DNA of 64,000 bases from Tetrahymena thermophila SB210 (lineage: Eukaryota; Ciliophora; Oligohymenophorea; Hymenostomatida; Tetrahymenidae), in the NCBI RefSeq assembly GCF_000189635.1, contig NW_002476155.1:310001-374000 (forward strand), in the 5' to 3' direction. Below are positions 11,873 through 24,644 of the stretch, piece by piece. Within the stretch, counting starts at the first letter, position 1. Each line of letters opens with the position of its first letter. Under the pieces are notes generated by a model that made no database searches, was not told where the DNA came from, and saw nothing but the letters and a program-made list of their open reading frames with translations. The position numbers were made by a program, and so were the translations under genes.

Positions 11873-14800
11873 ATGTCTTATTTGCTAAAAAGAAAAGCTT
11901 AGCAAGGAGCTTATGACTACTCCTAAATAAATTAATTGGAAAATATTAGAAAATAAACAAAGAAAGATGAAGATTCTGCACTCTCTATTTCATAATAAGA
12001 CTTAGAATTTATTGAATCTCTCCCTCAAGTTAGCTTCTAGACTCCAGATATAGAATAAAATCAGATGTTTTTAGTGTAGGTAGAAATATCACAATTTATT
12101 TATTTAAGAATATTTTCAAATAATTTTTATATTCAGCTTTACTAAAATATAATTCAAAAAGGTTTAGTATCTTCAAGATGAGATTGAGAATAGTGTTAGG
12201 TTAAAGAATTTCAAAAATATTCCAAGAGTAATAATAATATTTTTTAATATCTAAATAAGGAGACATTAATATTTTAATTATGATGTATTTATGAAAACTA
12301 GATTTTGAGAAAGAAACTTATCGCTTTAGTAAAAAATAACTCCTAGAAAAAAAATTAGGACCAATTTCAGAGATTGATGAGCATTCTTTCTTCATGTTTA
12401 TCTTTACAATAAATTGCAAACAACTTCTTCTTATAAGTAATAAAATCTAATTTTTTGTTAGATTTAGTGATATAAATAAGCTTTGAAAATGATATAAAAT
12501 GCTTGTTTTTTTAAATGATAGAAAGAGCTATGTGACAATCTTTTTGAAATTTTAAATTATTATGAAGAGTTTGTAGATAGTGATTGCATAGACATTTTAT
12601 TTAATTTGGTAAAATATTCAGAATATTATTAAAAAATATATTTATTTTTTATTTGTTTTTTTGTTATTGCTGACTCACACAGCTAAGTATAGTTGAAAGT
12701 GGAGGTATCAAAGAATGTTTGCTCAACATCATCATTTAAATGTGCAAGAAAAACATGAATAAATGCAAAAAGAGTGTCTAAGAAAATTAGGACAATCCTG
12801 AAATTAACAAATTAAGCGTTAAAATGAAATTTAAATTTATCAAATTATTATTCAAAATTATCAGTGTCGATGTACCAGAATAGGAGCTGTAAAGCAATAG
12901 TAAAAATATTTCAATATTAAATTCAGAGAGTTCAGCTTCCAAAAATCTTTAGCAGAAACCAGCTAAATCATTTCAATCCTAATTGATTGCAGAGATGTTA
13001 AGATGGCTTTAGCAAGAACCTTTAATCTCTTCAAAAGTTCTTAAATTTTTATTAGGGATAGAAAGTAGATAAGCAACGATTGTCAAGCTCTGCTTACTTA
13101 AAAATATTAACCTTAATGAAGATTCTTAATTATATTTCTTAGATTTTCTATAATTACTTTTCAAAAAAAATCCTTAATCGTAAGGTGATATTATTCACAA
13201 AGTGTTTTTATACATCAATAACTGTACCAGGTCTCTTTCATAATAAATAAGACTTAAAGCATCATAAATATTACATTATTTCCCATACTTTGATGAAAAT
13301 CTTCTGTTGAGGACAATAAAACTAGAATAATTTTAAGATTATGGAAAAGCAGGAAGTTAAACTCCTACAAACAGTGTAATGACACCTAGTAAAAGTAAAT
13401 TTTTGCTTTAATTAATAATGAATTTGATATAAATTTTGACAATTTAGACGACTAAGAAAGATTTTCAATCAGCCACGGATATGGTGCAATTGTTCATCTA
13501 TTAGAGGACGAGTTTAATGAAATAAGAAAGAGTGCAATTGATATCATACAGAATTTTGGACAATAAAGCGAATAATTTGGTAAGGAGTCTAGAGATATAT
13601 TATTTTATATGCTCAATGATGAAAATGACTCTGTTAGAATTAAAGCAATTTAAGGAATTAGCAATGTGTTAGCTTAAGAGTCCGTCGAAATACCTGATGG
13701 CTCAAATAGAAAATTAGTTGTTATAACAAATGAAGAAATGGATAGCTTAATGTTCAATTTAAAAGAAAAAGTACCAAGATTAAGAATTGTAATTTACAAG
13801 CTACTAGGAAAGGTGAAAATAAATAATATAGATTAGCTAAATATGATTCTTAACATAACACTTAGAAATATCAATGAATTTGGGGACAGTTCTTATATTT
13901 TCGAGATGTGTAAAAACGTAGGAGAAAATAATAGTGAGCTCATTAAAAAGAATATTTGCTAAATTTTGCAGATAGCTGATATTCTCTATGTTTAAGAACC
14001 TCATTGGAAAGATAAAGCCCATATTTATAGAATTATTATGATTTCAAATGCTTTCAAAAACAGAGAAGAGCTTTTAAAAAACTCAGAAACTCTCCTTCCA
14101 AGTTATTTTTTAAAGTAATACGATATGATGTAGGATCTAATGCCAAAGTATTTTCATCAGCTTTACAGGTAATCATTAAATAAAGATTTTAAAAACTAAT
14201 TTTTATTTTAATTTATTCTTAGTTATGAGTAGAGCTAATTATTCCCTTAGAAATAGCAAGAAGATGAAAAGAAAAAATATTATAAGAATCAAAGAGATAT
14301 TGAAAAATAGGATAAAGAGATTGAAGAAATAGAAGAAGAAGAATAAGGTGAAACTAAAATAATTAAAAATGATAATTAAACAGAGAAAAATAATTTAGAA
14401 AAGGTTTATGCTGATAATCTACTCAGTTTATTAGTTAATAGTTTATCTGAAATAGGTAAAAAAAACTCTGCCTTTCAAGTAATTTAAAAAAATGCAAAAA
14501 GCTAAAAGTCTGTTTCTGGGCCTCAGCAAGACTAATATTAATTTATAAATAAAATTTCTAAAATTGCATATCAACTTTCACTATTTATTAAATAATCACA
14601 GTAAAGGATATCTTAATAACAATCTATTTAAGATGTCTAAGCTTTGAGATATTAGCTATTGAAGATTATTAAAAATATCCATAAAGTTTAGTGTAAATTT
14701 ATTTTAGATGATTAAAGTCAATAAGTTATTGAAAAAATGCTCTTTGTTGCAATATTGTAGTTGCCTATTCTTCATATGACTTAAATTAATTCAAATAATT

Positions 14801-15654
14801 CTTCAACAGATTTATTCGAATCCATTAAATTTGTTAAAACTATGACATTTATAAAAGACATAATTAAAGAATTTTAAGATGCTAACAATAATAAGCTCAA
14901 TAACAATTAACACCAAAGTGCATCTTCCATTCGCTCTAGTAACAATCCTTTCTTTCTTCTCTACTCATGCTTGGAAGAAGGAATGAAGATAACTAGTGAT
15001 GTTTAAGCAAACCCTTAAAGACTATCTATACCTTCTACTAGAGAAATATTTTTTAATAGATATAACAACTTCTTAAAGTAATTGCCATACAGGTTACTTT
15101 TTCCTAAAAAAGAGAGCAATAATTATTTTTTATAAAAATAAAGTTCAATTCTGCAAAACTAGTTGAACTCAAACTAAAATAATTAGCAAATAAAATTAAG
15201 AAAGGCAAACATTTTCGTGCCAAACGATGAGCCTGTTGAAATTCAGTCTAAATATATGGCAAAAACAGGTTTTATAGCAGAAATAACTCACTTTTTGACT
15301 ACTGAAGAGAGAAAAAATCTTTAAATAATTGTGGAGTATTCAGATAGTTCATATGAGAGTATGTAGTTAATTGAAGATGACTTTGTTTATTTAACAGAAT
15401 CTATACACGTTATTAACACGAACATATTTTTCTAAAAAATTAATTGGACTACTGAATCTCTAGTGAGTATTTCTATAAATTATCTGAAACCTCTTTCTCT
15501 CTTCAATAGAAACACCATTTAAAGAGAGATAGGACAGCTGTTACCTTCTTATCAGAATTAGAATAATAAATTAATATATAACATTCTTGATTCATCATGC
15601 AAGCTTGCTTAATCCAAACAATTTCCTTTAATTATAAAATCTAGGGTAATCTGA
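11873..15654 (+). CDS. INTS4: Integrator complex subunit 4-like HEAT protein
   Basis: Predicted 1119-aa alpha-solenoid protein. Seven exons fit in phase: 11873-12079, 12162-12227, 12302-12436, 12522-12608, 12683-13394, 13448-14168 and 14223-15654. Integrator trims 3' ends of snRNAs and attenuates pol II; INTS4 is the scaffold beside the INTS9/11 endonuclease. The best evidence is the HEAT array starting near residue 410: SHGYGAIVHLLEDEFNEIRK, a second helix pair with ILFYMLNDENDSVRIKAIQG, then LKEKVPRLRIVIYKLLGKV. This matches the INTS4 pattern of G..V..LEDEF.EVR..A followed by L..ML.DE...VR...I. N-terminal exons give less conserved helical repeats. The C-terminal 470 residues are Gln/Asn/Ser-rich and poorly conserved. 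Small early exons are the least certain; other HEAT proteins such as symplekin-like are the alternative. Confidence 0.77.
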
Positions 15655-16354
15655 TTAAATCCTGGACAAAATAAATTTAAAAAATAATTTTTTAAAAACA
15701 AAAAATTTTAAACTTATAAAATAAAAAAAATGTGTTATTTAAATTTTAAAACAAGTGTTTTTTTTTTGTATAAAAATTTGTAATTTATTCTATTATTAAA
15801 ATGTAATGCACAGTAAAAAAATTGGTTTAAAAACTGCACATTATGCTAATTATTGTTAAAAGTGAAATTAATTCAAATCCTTCCACGTTAAGTTTGACTA
15901 AACAACGAATGAGGTTTTTATTTATCAAAAAGATATTAAAAAGAAATAAAATATGCATTTTTAAAGTTTGTAAATAAATAAAATTTCAATTTAATTGGCA
16001 AATGAATACAGTCTATATTATTAATTAACATTAAAATAAATTGAATTAATAGATATATGAATGAATAAATAAATAAATAATCATCAATAAAAGAATGAGT
16101 GAGACAAACCTATCTAAATAAAATAAATAAGAAAATTAATTATAATAAATAAACAAAACAATAATAATAAACGCAATCAATTGATCCTTTTATCAAGAGG
16201 ATATTAAAATTTTTCAAAAAGTTTTTAATAAGCAAAGGTTCTTCAAAAGACAAATAATTCCTGAAAAGTAAGGAAAATCTAAAAAGTATTTTAGTGAACG
16301 TTGTTTCAACACAAGGATAATAAGTATTTCATAAGTTAGAAAAAAAAGTTTAAA
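15655..16354. other. Intergenic with AAAT microsatellite
   Basis: 700 bases, no frame. An (AAAT)n-like simple repeat sits at about 16062-16150. Probable promoter of the delta-COP gene. Confidence 0.5.
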
Positions 16355-18330
16355 ATGGTCATTATTAGTGCTGCAGTTTGCGATAAATAAGGTGACATCT
16401 TAATAGCTCGTCAATATTAAAATATCACAAAGCATTAGCTTGAGGAGAACATGAGAAATTTTCCTAAGCTCATAACACCTGATCAATAACACACTTTTGT
16501 TGAAACAGAATATGTGAGATATGTGTATTTACCATTGGATAATATGTACTTGGTTCTTCTCACTAAAAAGAATTCAAATATTATTGAAGATTAAGAAACA
16601 ATACGCCTTCTTCATAAAATAGTTTAAGATTTGTGTCCATCTGGAGTTTCAGAATAAAATGTTTTGAAAAGAGATTTCGATATCTTATTATGCTTTGATG
16701 ATGTTATTTCTTTTGGTTTTAGAGAATCAGTATCTTTAAGTCAAGTAAGCTTTGCTTTTTTACAAATTTATTGTATTATCCTCAATAGACAATGTTTTTA
16801 TTATTGAGATTGTTAATAAGATTTAAATTAATTATTTCAAAAGCTTTTCAAAGCTAAGATATACAAAAATGGCAAATTAATTTAAGAACTATTTTGAAAT
16901 GTTTTAAATTAGGAAAATGAATTTAGTTTTGTGAAAAAGTTTATTTTTCTTTTAAATTTATTAATTTCTGATCAATTTTTATTTTATCTGTATGGATATC
17001 AATTTGAAAAGAATTTCTAACACTTGTAAAGATATTCTTGCAAAAAGTTTAAAAAGCAATTTATTAAATATTTTAAAATGAAATATAGGTTTAAAGTGCA
17101 TTGGAAATGGAGAGTGCAGATGAAAAATTCCATATTATGTTGATGAAATAGAAACAAGCAGAATAGCAAGAAGCTGCTAAAAGACATTAGTAAGAAATGT
17201 AAAAGAAACGTGCTGCTGGAATCAGCTCTTCTGGTAATAGCATTTCCTCCTCAAGCTATGGTTCCTATAGCAGCAGTGGCGCTTCAACAAATGCAACTGG
17301 AGGTATCTCTTCTAGTGGTATAACTAGTATGGGTTCTAATTCATTTAAATCCAAAAATGATGAAGATGAAGGTGTTTTTCGTCCTGATGACAAACCTGTT
17401 TATAATCCTTCATCAAAAGCAACTACTGTTGCTCCAAAGAAGGGTTTAGTCCTTGGTAAGAAGAAAGCTCCTACAAAAGAAACTCCTGTTGCAAATTAAA
17501 AGGAGGCTAGCAGCTCTTCAGCAAATACATAGGCTACTTTGTAAGAGAAGATTGTATAAGAAAACTCTAAAAAAGAAGAAATAAAAGTTAATCCTCTTAA
17601 GGCTCCAGTTGACATTGAAATAATTGAAAAAATGAGTTGCTAAATGACTCGTGATGGAACATTAAATTCCCTTGATATAAATGGTGAAGTATTCCTTTAG
17701 TTCTACGATCCTTCTAAAGCCCGTATCGCTATACAATTCGAATATGAAAATCTAAAACTAAAGACACTTAAACCCCATGTAAATTTAAATAAGTAATTGT
17801 GGACAGATAAGAAATAGATCGCTTTGAAAAACATAGAAACTGCTTTCCCTGTTAATACTAGAATTCCCTCTGTTAAATATGGTTATAATTCTACTAACAC
17901 AGCTGATTTACCATTCACACTAACTTGCTGGTTTAATGATGGATAAGTTGCTCTTGAAGTTGAATTTAATACTGATCAAAATCGTTTTGAAAAGCTAGAA
18001 AAGATTGAAATTTCCTTTAGCTACCCATCTAAAGAAAAGCCTGATGTAAGCTCAAGTGAAAATGCTGAATACGAAGTCAATTCTTCAAATAGTGTTTTCA
18101 AATATATAATTCCTTCCTTAAGTGCTTCTAATGCCACATCTAACATTTAGATCAGTTTCTCATCTAGCTTAGCTGAAGATGACATATTCCCTTTCGATGT
18201 TAACTTTACATTACCATACACTTTTTACCAAATTAAGCCTCTTGCTGTTGCTAATTTAGGTAATAATAACGAATTGCTTAAATTCGATGTAATTTCTAAA
18301 TGCACAGCAGATAAATATCAAATCAATTGA
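16355..18330 (+). CDS. ARCN1: Coatomer subunit delta (delta-COP)
   Basis: 543-aa delta subunit of the COPI coat, which drives Golgi-to-ER and intra-Golgi vesicle budding. Two exons, 16355-16744 and 17089-18330, with a 344-nt intron. The N-terminal longin-like domain opens [20 protein letters not shown] and contains [30 protein letters not shown] linker helix follows with [19 protein letters not shown] (LEMES.EEKLHEM in other species) and a Ser-rich stretch. The C-terminal mu-homology domain begins near residue 300 with [20 protein letters not shown] and ends QINQ-free at KYQIN before TGA. Length is slightly above the usual 510. Codon composition is relatively GC-rich, typical of a well-expressed gene here. 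Identification is secure. Confidence 0.97.
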
Positions 18331-18910
18331 TAAAAAAGTTTTATTTTATTTATGCTAGAAAATTCAATCAAATAAAATTATTTTTTGTATAATTTACGTT
18401 TTTAAAAATTATTTACAAGTATCTAAATAAGATCGATAAATATTAATTTGTTTTTTGTTTTTTTTGTATTTTCACTTAATAAACATTATTGTATCTGTGT
18501 TAAAACTATGATAAATTACCTAATTTTGATATTTCAAGTATCTAAAATTTAAATATTATAAATATCTAGTATTTTTTTTTTGTGTAGATGCGTTATTAAA
18601 ATAACTTTAATTCAAAGAAATATCAATTCCAAAATATTTAATTAAAGAATTTTCTATTGTGTTTGGATATTCTTTTATTATTTGATCCCTCTCCTTTTAT
18701 CCTCAATAAATGATATCATTTAAGTATTAAATGAGGCTATTAGCAAAAATAAATTGTAGATTACAGTTTTTCACAGTTTTTAATGGGCTATTTTTAATTA
18801 ACAAGAAAAATGATTAATAATTTTAAACATTCAAAAGCTGCTGACTTTCTATCTGGTGTAATTACTTTTTAAAAAAAAGAATTTTAATTTTTTAAGAATA
18901 AAATAATAAG
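18331..18910. other. Intergenic, AT-rich
   Basis: 580 bases without a supported frame. Holds the 3' UTR of delta-COP and the upstream region of the phosphoesterase gene. Confidence 0.45.
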
Positions 18911-20431
18911 ATGTAAAAAAAGTCTGTTGTTTTTATACTTGTATTGCTAATCTCATGCAATTCAGTTTATACAGAAGATTAATTTCCAATTAAAAATGTC
19001 GTTGTCTTAATGATGGAAAATAGATCTTTTGATCACATGCTTGGATGGATGAAGTCTAGTAAATCAAATATAACAAATCCTAATATAGATGGGTTAACAG
19101 GTTCGGAATGTAATCCAAAATTACTTTCAGGAAAAATATGCGTTTCCCAAAATGCAACTGACACTACTAATTATGACCCATTTCATTTATTTTCAAGTAC
19201 TACTGAGAGAATTTACAATTGTAAATATGACCTTATTAATTCCAAGAACTCTAAAAACCCTTGCAAAAATCATGCTTCTTTGGAAGAGCCTGCTAATATG
19301 CAAGGTTTTGTTAAATCTGCTGAATGGCTTTTACATAGCGGAGAAGTTGAAATGAGTGGGCACTTACCAGAAAATGTTCCTATAATTAGCACTTTAGCAA
19401 GTGAGTTTGCTTTATTCGATCGCTACTTTTCAAGTTTTCCTGGCTGTACTAATCCAAATAGAATATTCATGCACACAGGTACCAGTGATGGATATGTTGG
19501 TAATGGCTAACGTGCAGGATAAATTAAAAATACCACTATATAAGAAGTGCTTGAAAAAAATGGATACTCTTGGAGATATTACTACGAAGGTGATGCTTTA
19601 GATTGGTTCCTTTATATTGAATATTTCAATAATAACTTTTAAACTCCTGGTAGATTTTCTGAAATGGAATAATTTTATAGTGATGCAGCAACTGGAAACC
19701 TTCCAAACTACACTTTTATTAATCCCTCTGAATCAATTCACCCAAATTTGAATAACACCAAATCATTTGGCCTTCCAAACGACTAACATCCTAATCATAG
19801 CGTAAGAGAAGGAGAGAGATTGATTAAAAATGTATATGAAGCATTAAGAAATGGTCCTCTATGGAATCAAACATTATTGATAATTACTTATGATGAGCAC
19901 GGTGGTTTTTATGATCATGTCCCTCCTCCATAAACAAATATTCCAAGTCCAGATAACAAAGTTAATGCTAATGGATTTGATTTTAAAAGACTTGGTATTA
20001 GAGTTCCTACAATCGCTATTTCTCCATGGATTGAAAAAGGAACATTAGTGAATAAACCCACAGAAGAATAAAGACCCTTTGAAAACAGTGAGTTTGATCA
20101 TACTTCTATAGGAAAAACCATATTCAAGATATTCGGAATTGATTATAATTTATCTCAAAGAAGTGAATGGGCAGCTTCTTTTGAAAATATATTAAAGTTG
20201 AGAAAAGAACCTAGAAATGACTGTATTTCAGAATTAGCTTACATTCCCCCACCAACAAAAGAGGAAATCACAAGACTATACAGCTTGCCTATTTAAGATA
20301 CTCTCAAATAAAAAATAAATAAAATTTGTAGGTTACATAAACCTCGTGATCCATATTGTGGTGAATAAGTAGAAAACTATACAGACTATGTTAATTTTAT
20401 AGATCAACTTGATAAAATTCTACTCGATTGA
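18911..20431 (+). CDS. Secreted phospholipase C-type phosphoesterase
   Basis: Intronless 506-aa member of the phosphoesterase family (PF04185), which includes bacterial phosphatidylcholine-type phospholipases C, acid phosphatases and plant non-specific PLC. These hydrolyse phospholipid head groups or phosphomonoesters with two metal ions. A signal peptide is present ([18 protein letters not shown]). The motif [18 protein letters not shown] at about residues 30-47 carries the metal-ligand Glu-Asn and nucleophile-region residues. Next come [37 protein letters not shown] and, near residue 326, [15 protein letters not shown], then [10 protein letters not shown]. All conserved blocks are in order and intact. 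It is likely secreted or lysosomal/phagosomal. Start choice is fixed by the signal peptide. The substrate (PC, PI or phosphomonoester) cannot be read from sequence. Confidence 0.94.
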
Positions 20432-20812
20432 ATCTAAAAATATATTGGATTGAATATAAAATTAAAATAAAATATTAATTTTTTAATTTATTTTTTTAAA
20501 TTAGATTTAGATAGTTTTATGCATTGAAAATAAATTATGTGTTTATTTTTTGCTTTATATAAATATGAAATTAAAATTTCTATAAAATAGTAAAAAAAAT
20601 TATTATTTTTAATTAATTTATGAGTTTATGTTAAAATAATTAAAAAATTGTGAATTACTAATGAATAATAGTGGTATTTTCGTTAATAAAAATTTAATTT
20701 TTTGTGTTAAATAAACGAATTTTTCACTAATAAATTTTTCTGATTAAATTCATCGATAAATAAATAAATTGATAAAACTTAAACCAAGTCATCTAATTAA
20801 CTTTTTGTAAGG
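20432..20812. other. Intergenic, AT-rich
   Basis: 381 bases with no frame or structure recognised. Confidence 0.45.
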
Positions 20813-23800
20813 ATGAGAAGAAAAAATTAAAATGAAAACTCTACTTATAGCTAAAAAAAGTAATAAAATAGAATAGTAAACGATATGCATAAGTTAGAGG
20901 AAGAAGATGAAGATGATGGAGCATACCCACCTATTGAGTATGATGAAAATTACTAGCACAGCTCTGATTCCTCAGATGACGAATAGTAGAAATTTGATAC
21001 TAATAATGGTATCTAAAATAAATAGACTAAATAAATTTTTTAAAATTAAAATTCTAACGATCACAATAAGGGATTAAAGGTAAGTATATATGCGAGAGGA
21101 TAAGAATAAAAGTAATAAGCTTAGCATGTAAGTAAACCACCTATTGAAAATATTTAGGATATGTTTAAGAATTAGCTAGAAAAAAAATTAAAGATGAAAG
21201 AAAATTTATCATCTTTAAGTAGTATTAAAAATAAATTTGGATCTGGTGACGAGGAAAGTGGTAGTCTTAAAATAAATGTGCAAGAAAATTAAAGCACTCA
21301 ATTACAGCCTATTACTTTTAAGGAATAAAATATAAAAAGTCTTAATGGGTCTCAAAAGAATATAAATGATTTAGGGAGCTAAGGTAATTCTCAAAACAGC
21401 TCAATGGTAGAAGTAATGAATATTTAGCTAAATGAAATAAGCGAAGCTAGAAAAAAACATTTAGAACAAATAAAAATGAAGTAATATGAATAAAATATTA
21501 AAAATGACAAAAATTTATCTGATGAGCAGAAAAAAGTGAAATTAGACTACATAAAGCATTCAATGATTGTTGATAGAATTAAAAATATTATCGAAAAAAC
21601 TAAAAAAATGAAAGAATAGCAGTTTAAGCCTGCTAAAAAAGAGTAACGGTTCGAAATGTAAATAAGCATTTTCAAAAACTTAGACACTTATCTTGAAACA
21701 AAAGAGTTTTTACAAAAAATCAACTCATCTGTTAACGATAATTAAAATAAGTAAAAGTAATCGTAGCACAAAGTTTAACAAGAAAATTCTACTGAAATAA
21801 TACGCAAAAAAAAAAATACAAAAATATTTAAATCCTTATAAAATAACTAATTCTAAGAGCAGGGTGAGCTCAAATATGAAAATATTTAAAAGATACTTTA
21901 GAAAAGCTATTAATATTTAAATGAAAAAAATGATTTAATATTATAGTAGGAATAGATTTTAGGTGGTAGTTTTCTTTAATAATTAGAAAAAATGATGGTA
22001 GGAGATCGTATTAAGGAAGAAAGTTAAGAGGATATGCTATAATTATAAAAATAATTGAAATAGAAGTTTGAACAAGTAACTACTTAAGAAAATTAGTCTG
22101 ATACCAATGCCTTCTATGACATCCTATAATACCAACTAGAAACAGGTAACGCTATTTGATTAAATATTATCTATTTTTTTTTTTAAATTCATTTAATTTC
22201 TTTGAAAAAAAGAAATTTAAGTATTAACATATTTATAATTTATTAGGTTACTTTTGTAAAGTCGATCCAGATTAAAATAAAATTTCAGAGTCTTCATCTT
22301 ATGAACACTAGAACAATTAGATAAATGAAATAATCAACTAGAAAGTCACTGTTGATAAAAAAAGAACAACTCAAACAAAACAAGATGAGCTTGAGGAATA
22401 CAGAAAGAAGGCTAAAAAAATAACTTAACTTCTATTAAGTACGAGCAAAAACATATTAAAAAAAAATATAGAAGAAAATAACTTAGCTATATAATAAGCG
22501 AGAAGAGCTCGTGCTAATCTTAAAATTTAATAATATTTAAACATAAAATAATTAGAAAAGAATATTAAAAGTATTCCTTAAAAGCTGCAGAAAGCTTACA
22601 TATCTGAGCCTGATAAATTAGATGAAGATACAAATGAGTAAAGAGTTCAACAAGAAAAAGAAGAATAAGAGGAGTAAGAGGAGAAAAAATAAATGCTAAA
22701 AGCTATGCTTCCACCAATTAGCACAAATAAGAATAATAATATTGATAAATAATTATAAACTTTAGAAAGCACCCTCACAAAGCTGAACAGCTCTAGTATT
22801 TCTTAAAATATTTAGAAAATTAGAAATTCTATTGATAGAAGATTTTCTTTGAGTAATGAATAAAAAGGTATTATTGTTCCTTCATAAAAACAATCATAAT
22901 TTGGCAAAACAAATAGTCCATCATCAATTCTTATAAAAAATAACCAAGATCCATAGTATTTCGCTCAAGTATAAAATGAATAAAATTTAGATTTTACTGC
23001 AATGCCTTCTTCCCCATTAATAAAAAACCAAATATCTTAAACCTCAAGGAGAAGTAATACTAATTTCTTTAAGTAAGATCCGTAAATATTTAATATGACA
23101 AAATAATCAGTAAATAGTAATTAAAAAACTAACGACAGATCAATTAAAAATCTAACAGAGAGTGGTTACTAATACTAAATAAAAACAAAAAACGTGCAAG
23201 AATCAGAAAAAATGAAGGGATCTAAACGGATATTATATAAAAAATAGAGCTCTATATCTAAATTTGGAGATAAAAGTCCTTCTTCTTAGATGATTTAAAC
23301 AGAAGTATCAACTTAAGGAAGTCCTATTTTATAAGCATAGAGCTATATTTCAAGTGCAAAAACAGGCTAAATAAATAGGAAGCAAAGTGGCCAAAGCATT
23401 CTAGAATAAAATAGCTTTGATAGTTAGTTCGAATAGCTGAACAAAAAATAGGGTTTTTGTGTTATGAATATTAAGGAGATTGTTAATAAATTTAAGTTAA
23501 AAGATCATAGTTTTTAAAATACAAATAAATTCATTAAATTAGATTAGAATAAATACTTGTAAAACTAAGATCAAGTAAAAGTAAAAAGATAGAAAATACA
23601 ATCACTATCTTTGTCAAATCAGCGCTCTAATCAAAAAAATACTATTGAATATCATAACAATACAGACAGATACTCAGCAAATAGCTCAAAATAAAAATAA
23701 TAAAATAATAATTAAGCCAATAATCCTTATTATCCTCTCGTTTAGTAAAAATAATAAATATTTAATCAAATAAAATCTTAATCCTTGGAAAAATAAAAAT

Positions 23801-24264
23801 CTAAATAAAATAATATTTTCTTGACTGATAATTTTGAACTTTCTCCAAGTAATACAAGAAAAAATATAGCGAGTGAAAAAGTTTTAATTTCAAATCATTT
23901 CTCTGCTAATACACAGAGACGTAGTGTAGCAAATTTAAGTGATAAACTTCTTCAATTTTAGAAATAAAGTGATAATGATAATAATCCTCTAAAATTACTA
24001 AAAAAATGTTCTTTAAATTATATATCTGAATAAAATAGAAATCTTGAGTAGATAATGAACAATATTAATCACTTTAAAGTCTCTTATAAAAATGATAAAG
24101 GTTACTTTAGTCAATAAATAAGCGAATTGCAGCTCAAATTAGAGTAGCAATAAGAAAGGCTTACTAATTAACCACTAGATTCTCTTAGATTATGTTTAGA
24201 TGGAGTATCTCGTTAAATTAAGCCTTACTTTTTCGATAGAAAATAAATTTAAAAAATTACATGA
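20813..24264 (+). CDS. Large Gln/Asn/Lys-rich protein, unknown
   Basis: 1116-aa hydrophilic protein in two exons (20813-22145 and 22247-24264; 101-nt intron, phase 1). It opens MRRKNQNENSTYSQKKQQN and has an acidic patch near residue 25 (KLEEEDEDDGAYPPIEYDE). A charged coiled-coil-prone middle (SEARKKHLEQIKMKQYEQ, DEQKKVKLDYIKHS) follows. The second half is a long Gln/Ser/Asn-rich, largely disordered segment. It ends KPYFFDRKQIQKIT before TGA. Most Gln codons are TAA/TAG. No catalytic motif, signal peptide or membrane helix is visible. Short acidic and PP-containing elements near the N-terminus could be docking motifs. A scaffold or cytoskeletal role is only a guess; over 3.3 kb open under TGA-only termination is the coding evidence. 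Confidence 0.8.
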
Positions 24265-24644
24265 ATTTTATTTTTTAAATTGTAAATTTCATGAGTTCAT
24301 ATCTAATTCATAATAATTAAATATATCTGTTGAAAATTGTTTTCATATTTACAAATTTTTATTAAATATTAATTATAGTGACCGTTTATATAATTAATTA
24401 AACTAACTTAAAATATTTAATTTTATAATTTAACAAACTAAAGCATAGTTTTTATGGTAAAAAGTTTTTAATTCTTTGATAAGATATTTGGAAATAAAAA
24501 TTACAGTGGCTGGAATATTTAAAAATTTTTATTTTATACCCTAATTAATTATTTGCCATTGAATAAATAAATTATAATCTGAATTCTGATTAATTAATTA
24601 AATATGTAAATTTGTTAAATTAATAAACTATAATAATTATTCAA
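24265..24644. other. Intergenic, AT-rich
   Basis: 380 bases of AT-rich DNA with nothing recognised. Confidence 0.45.

Noticed and set aside
19152..19601. Additional plus-strand ORFs inside the phosphoesterase
   Set aside because: Out-of-frame shadows of a well-conserved enzyme.
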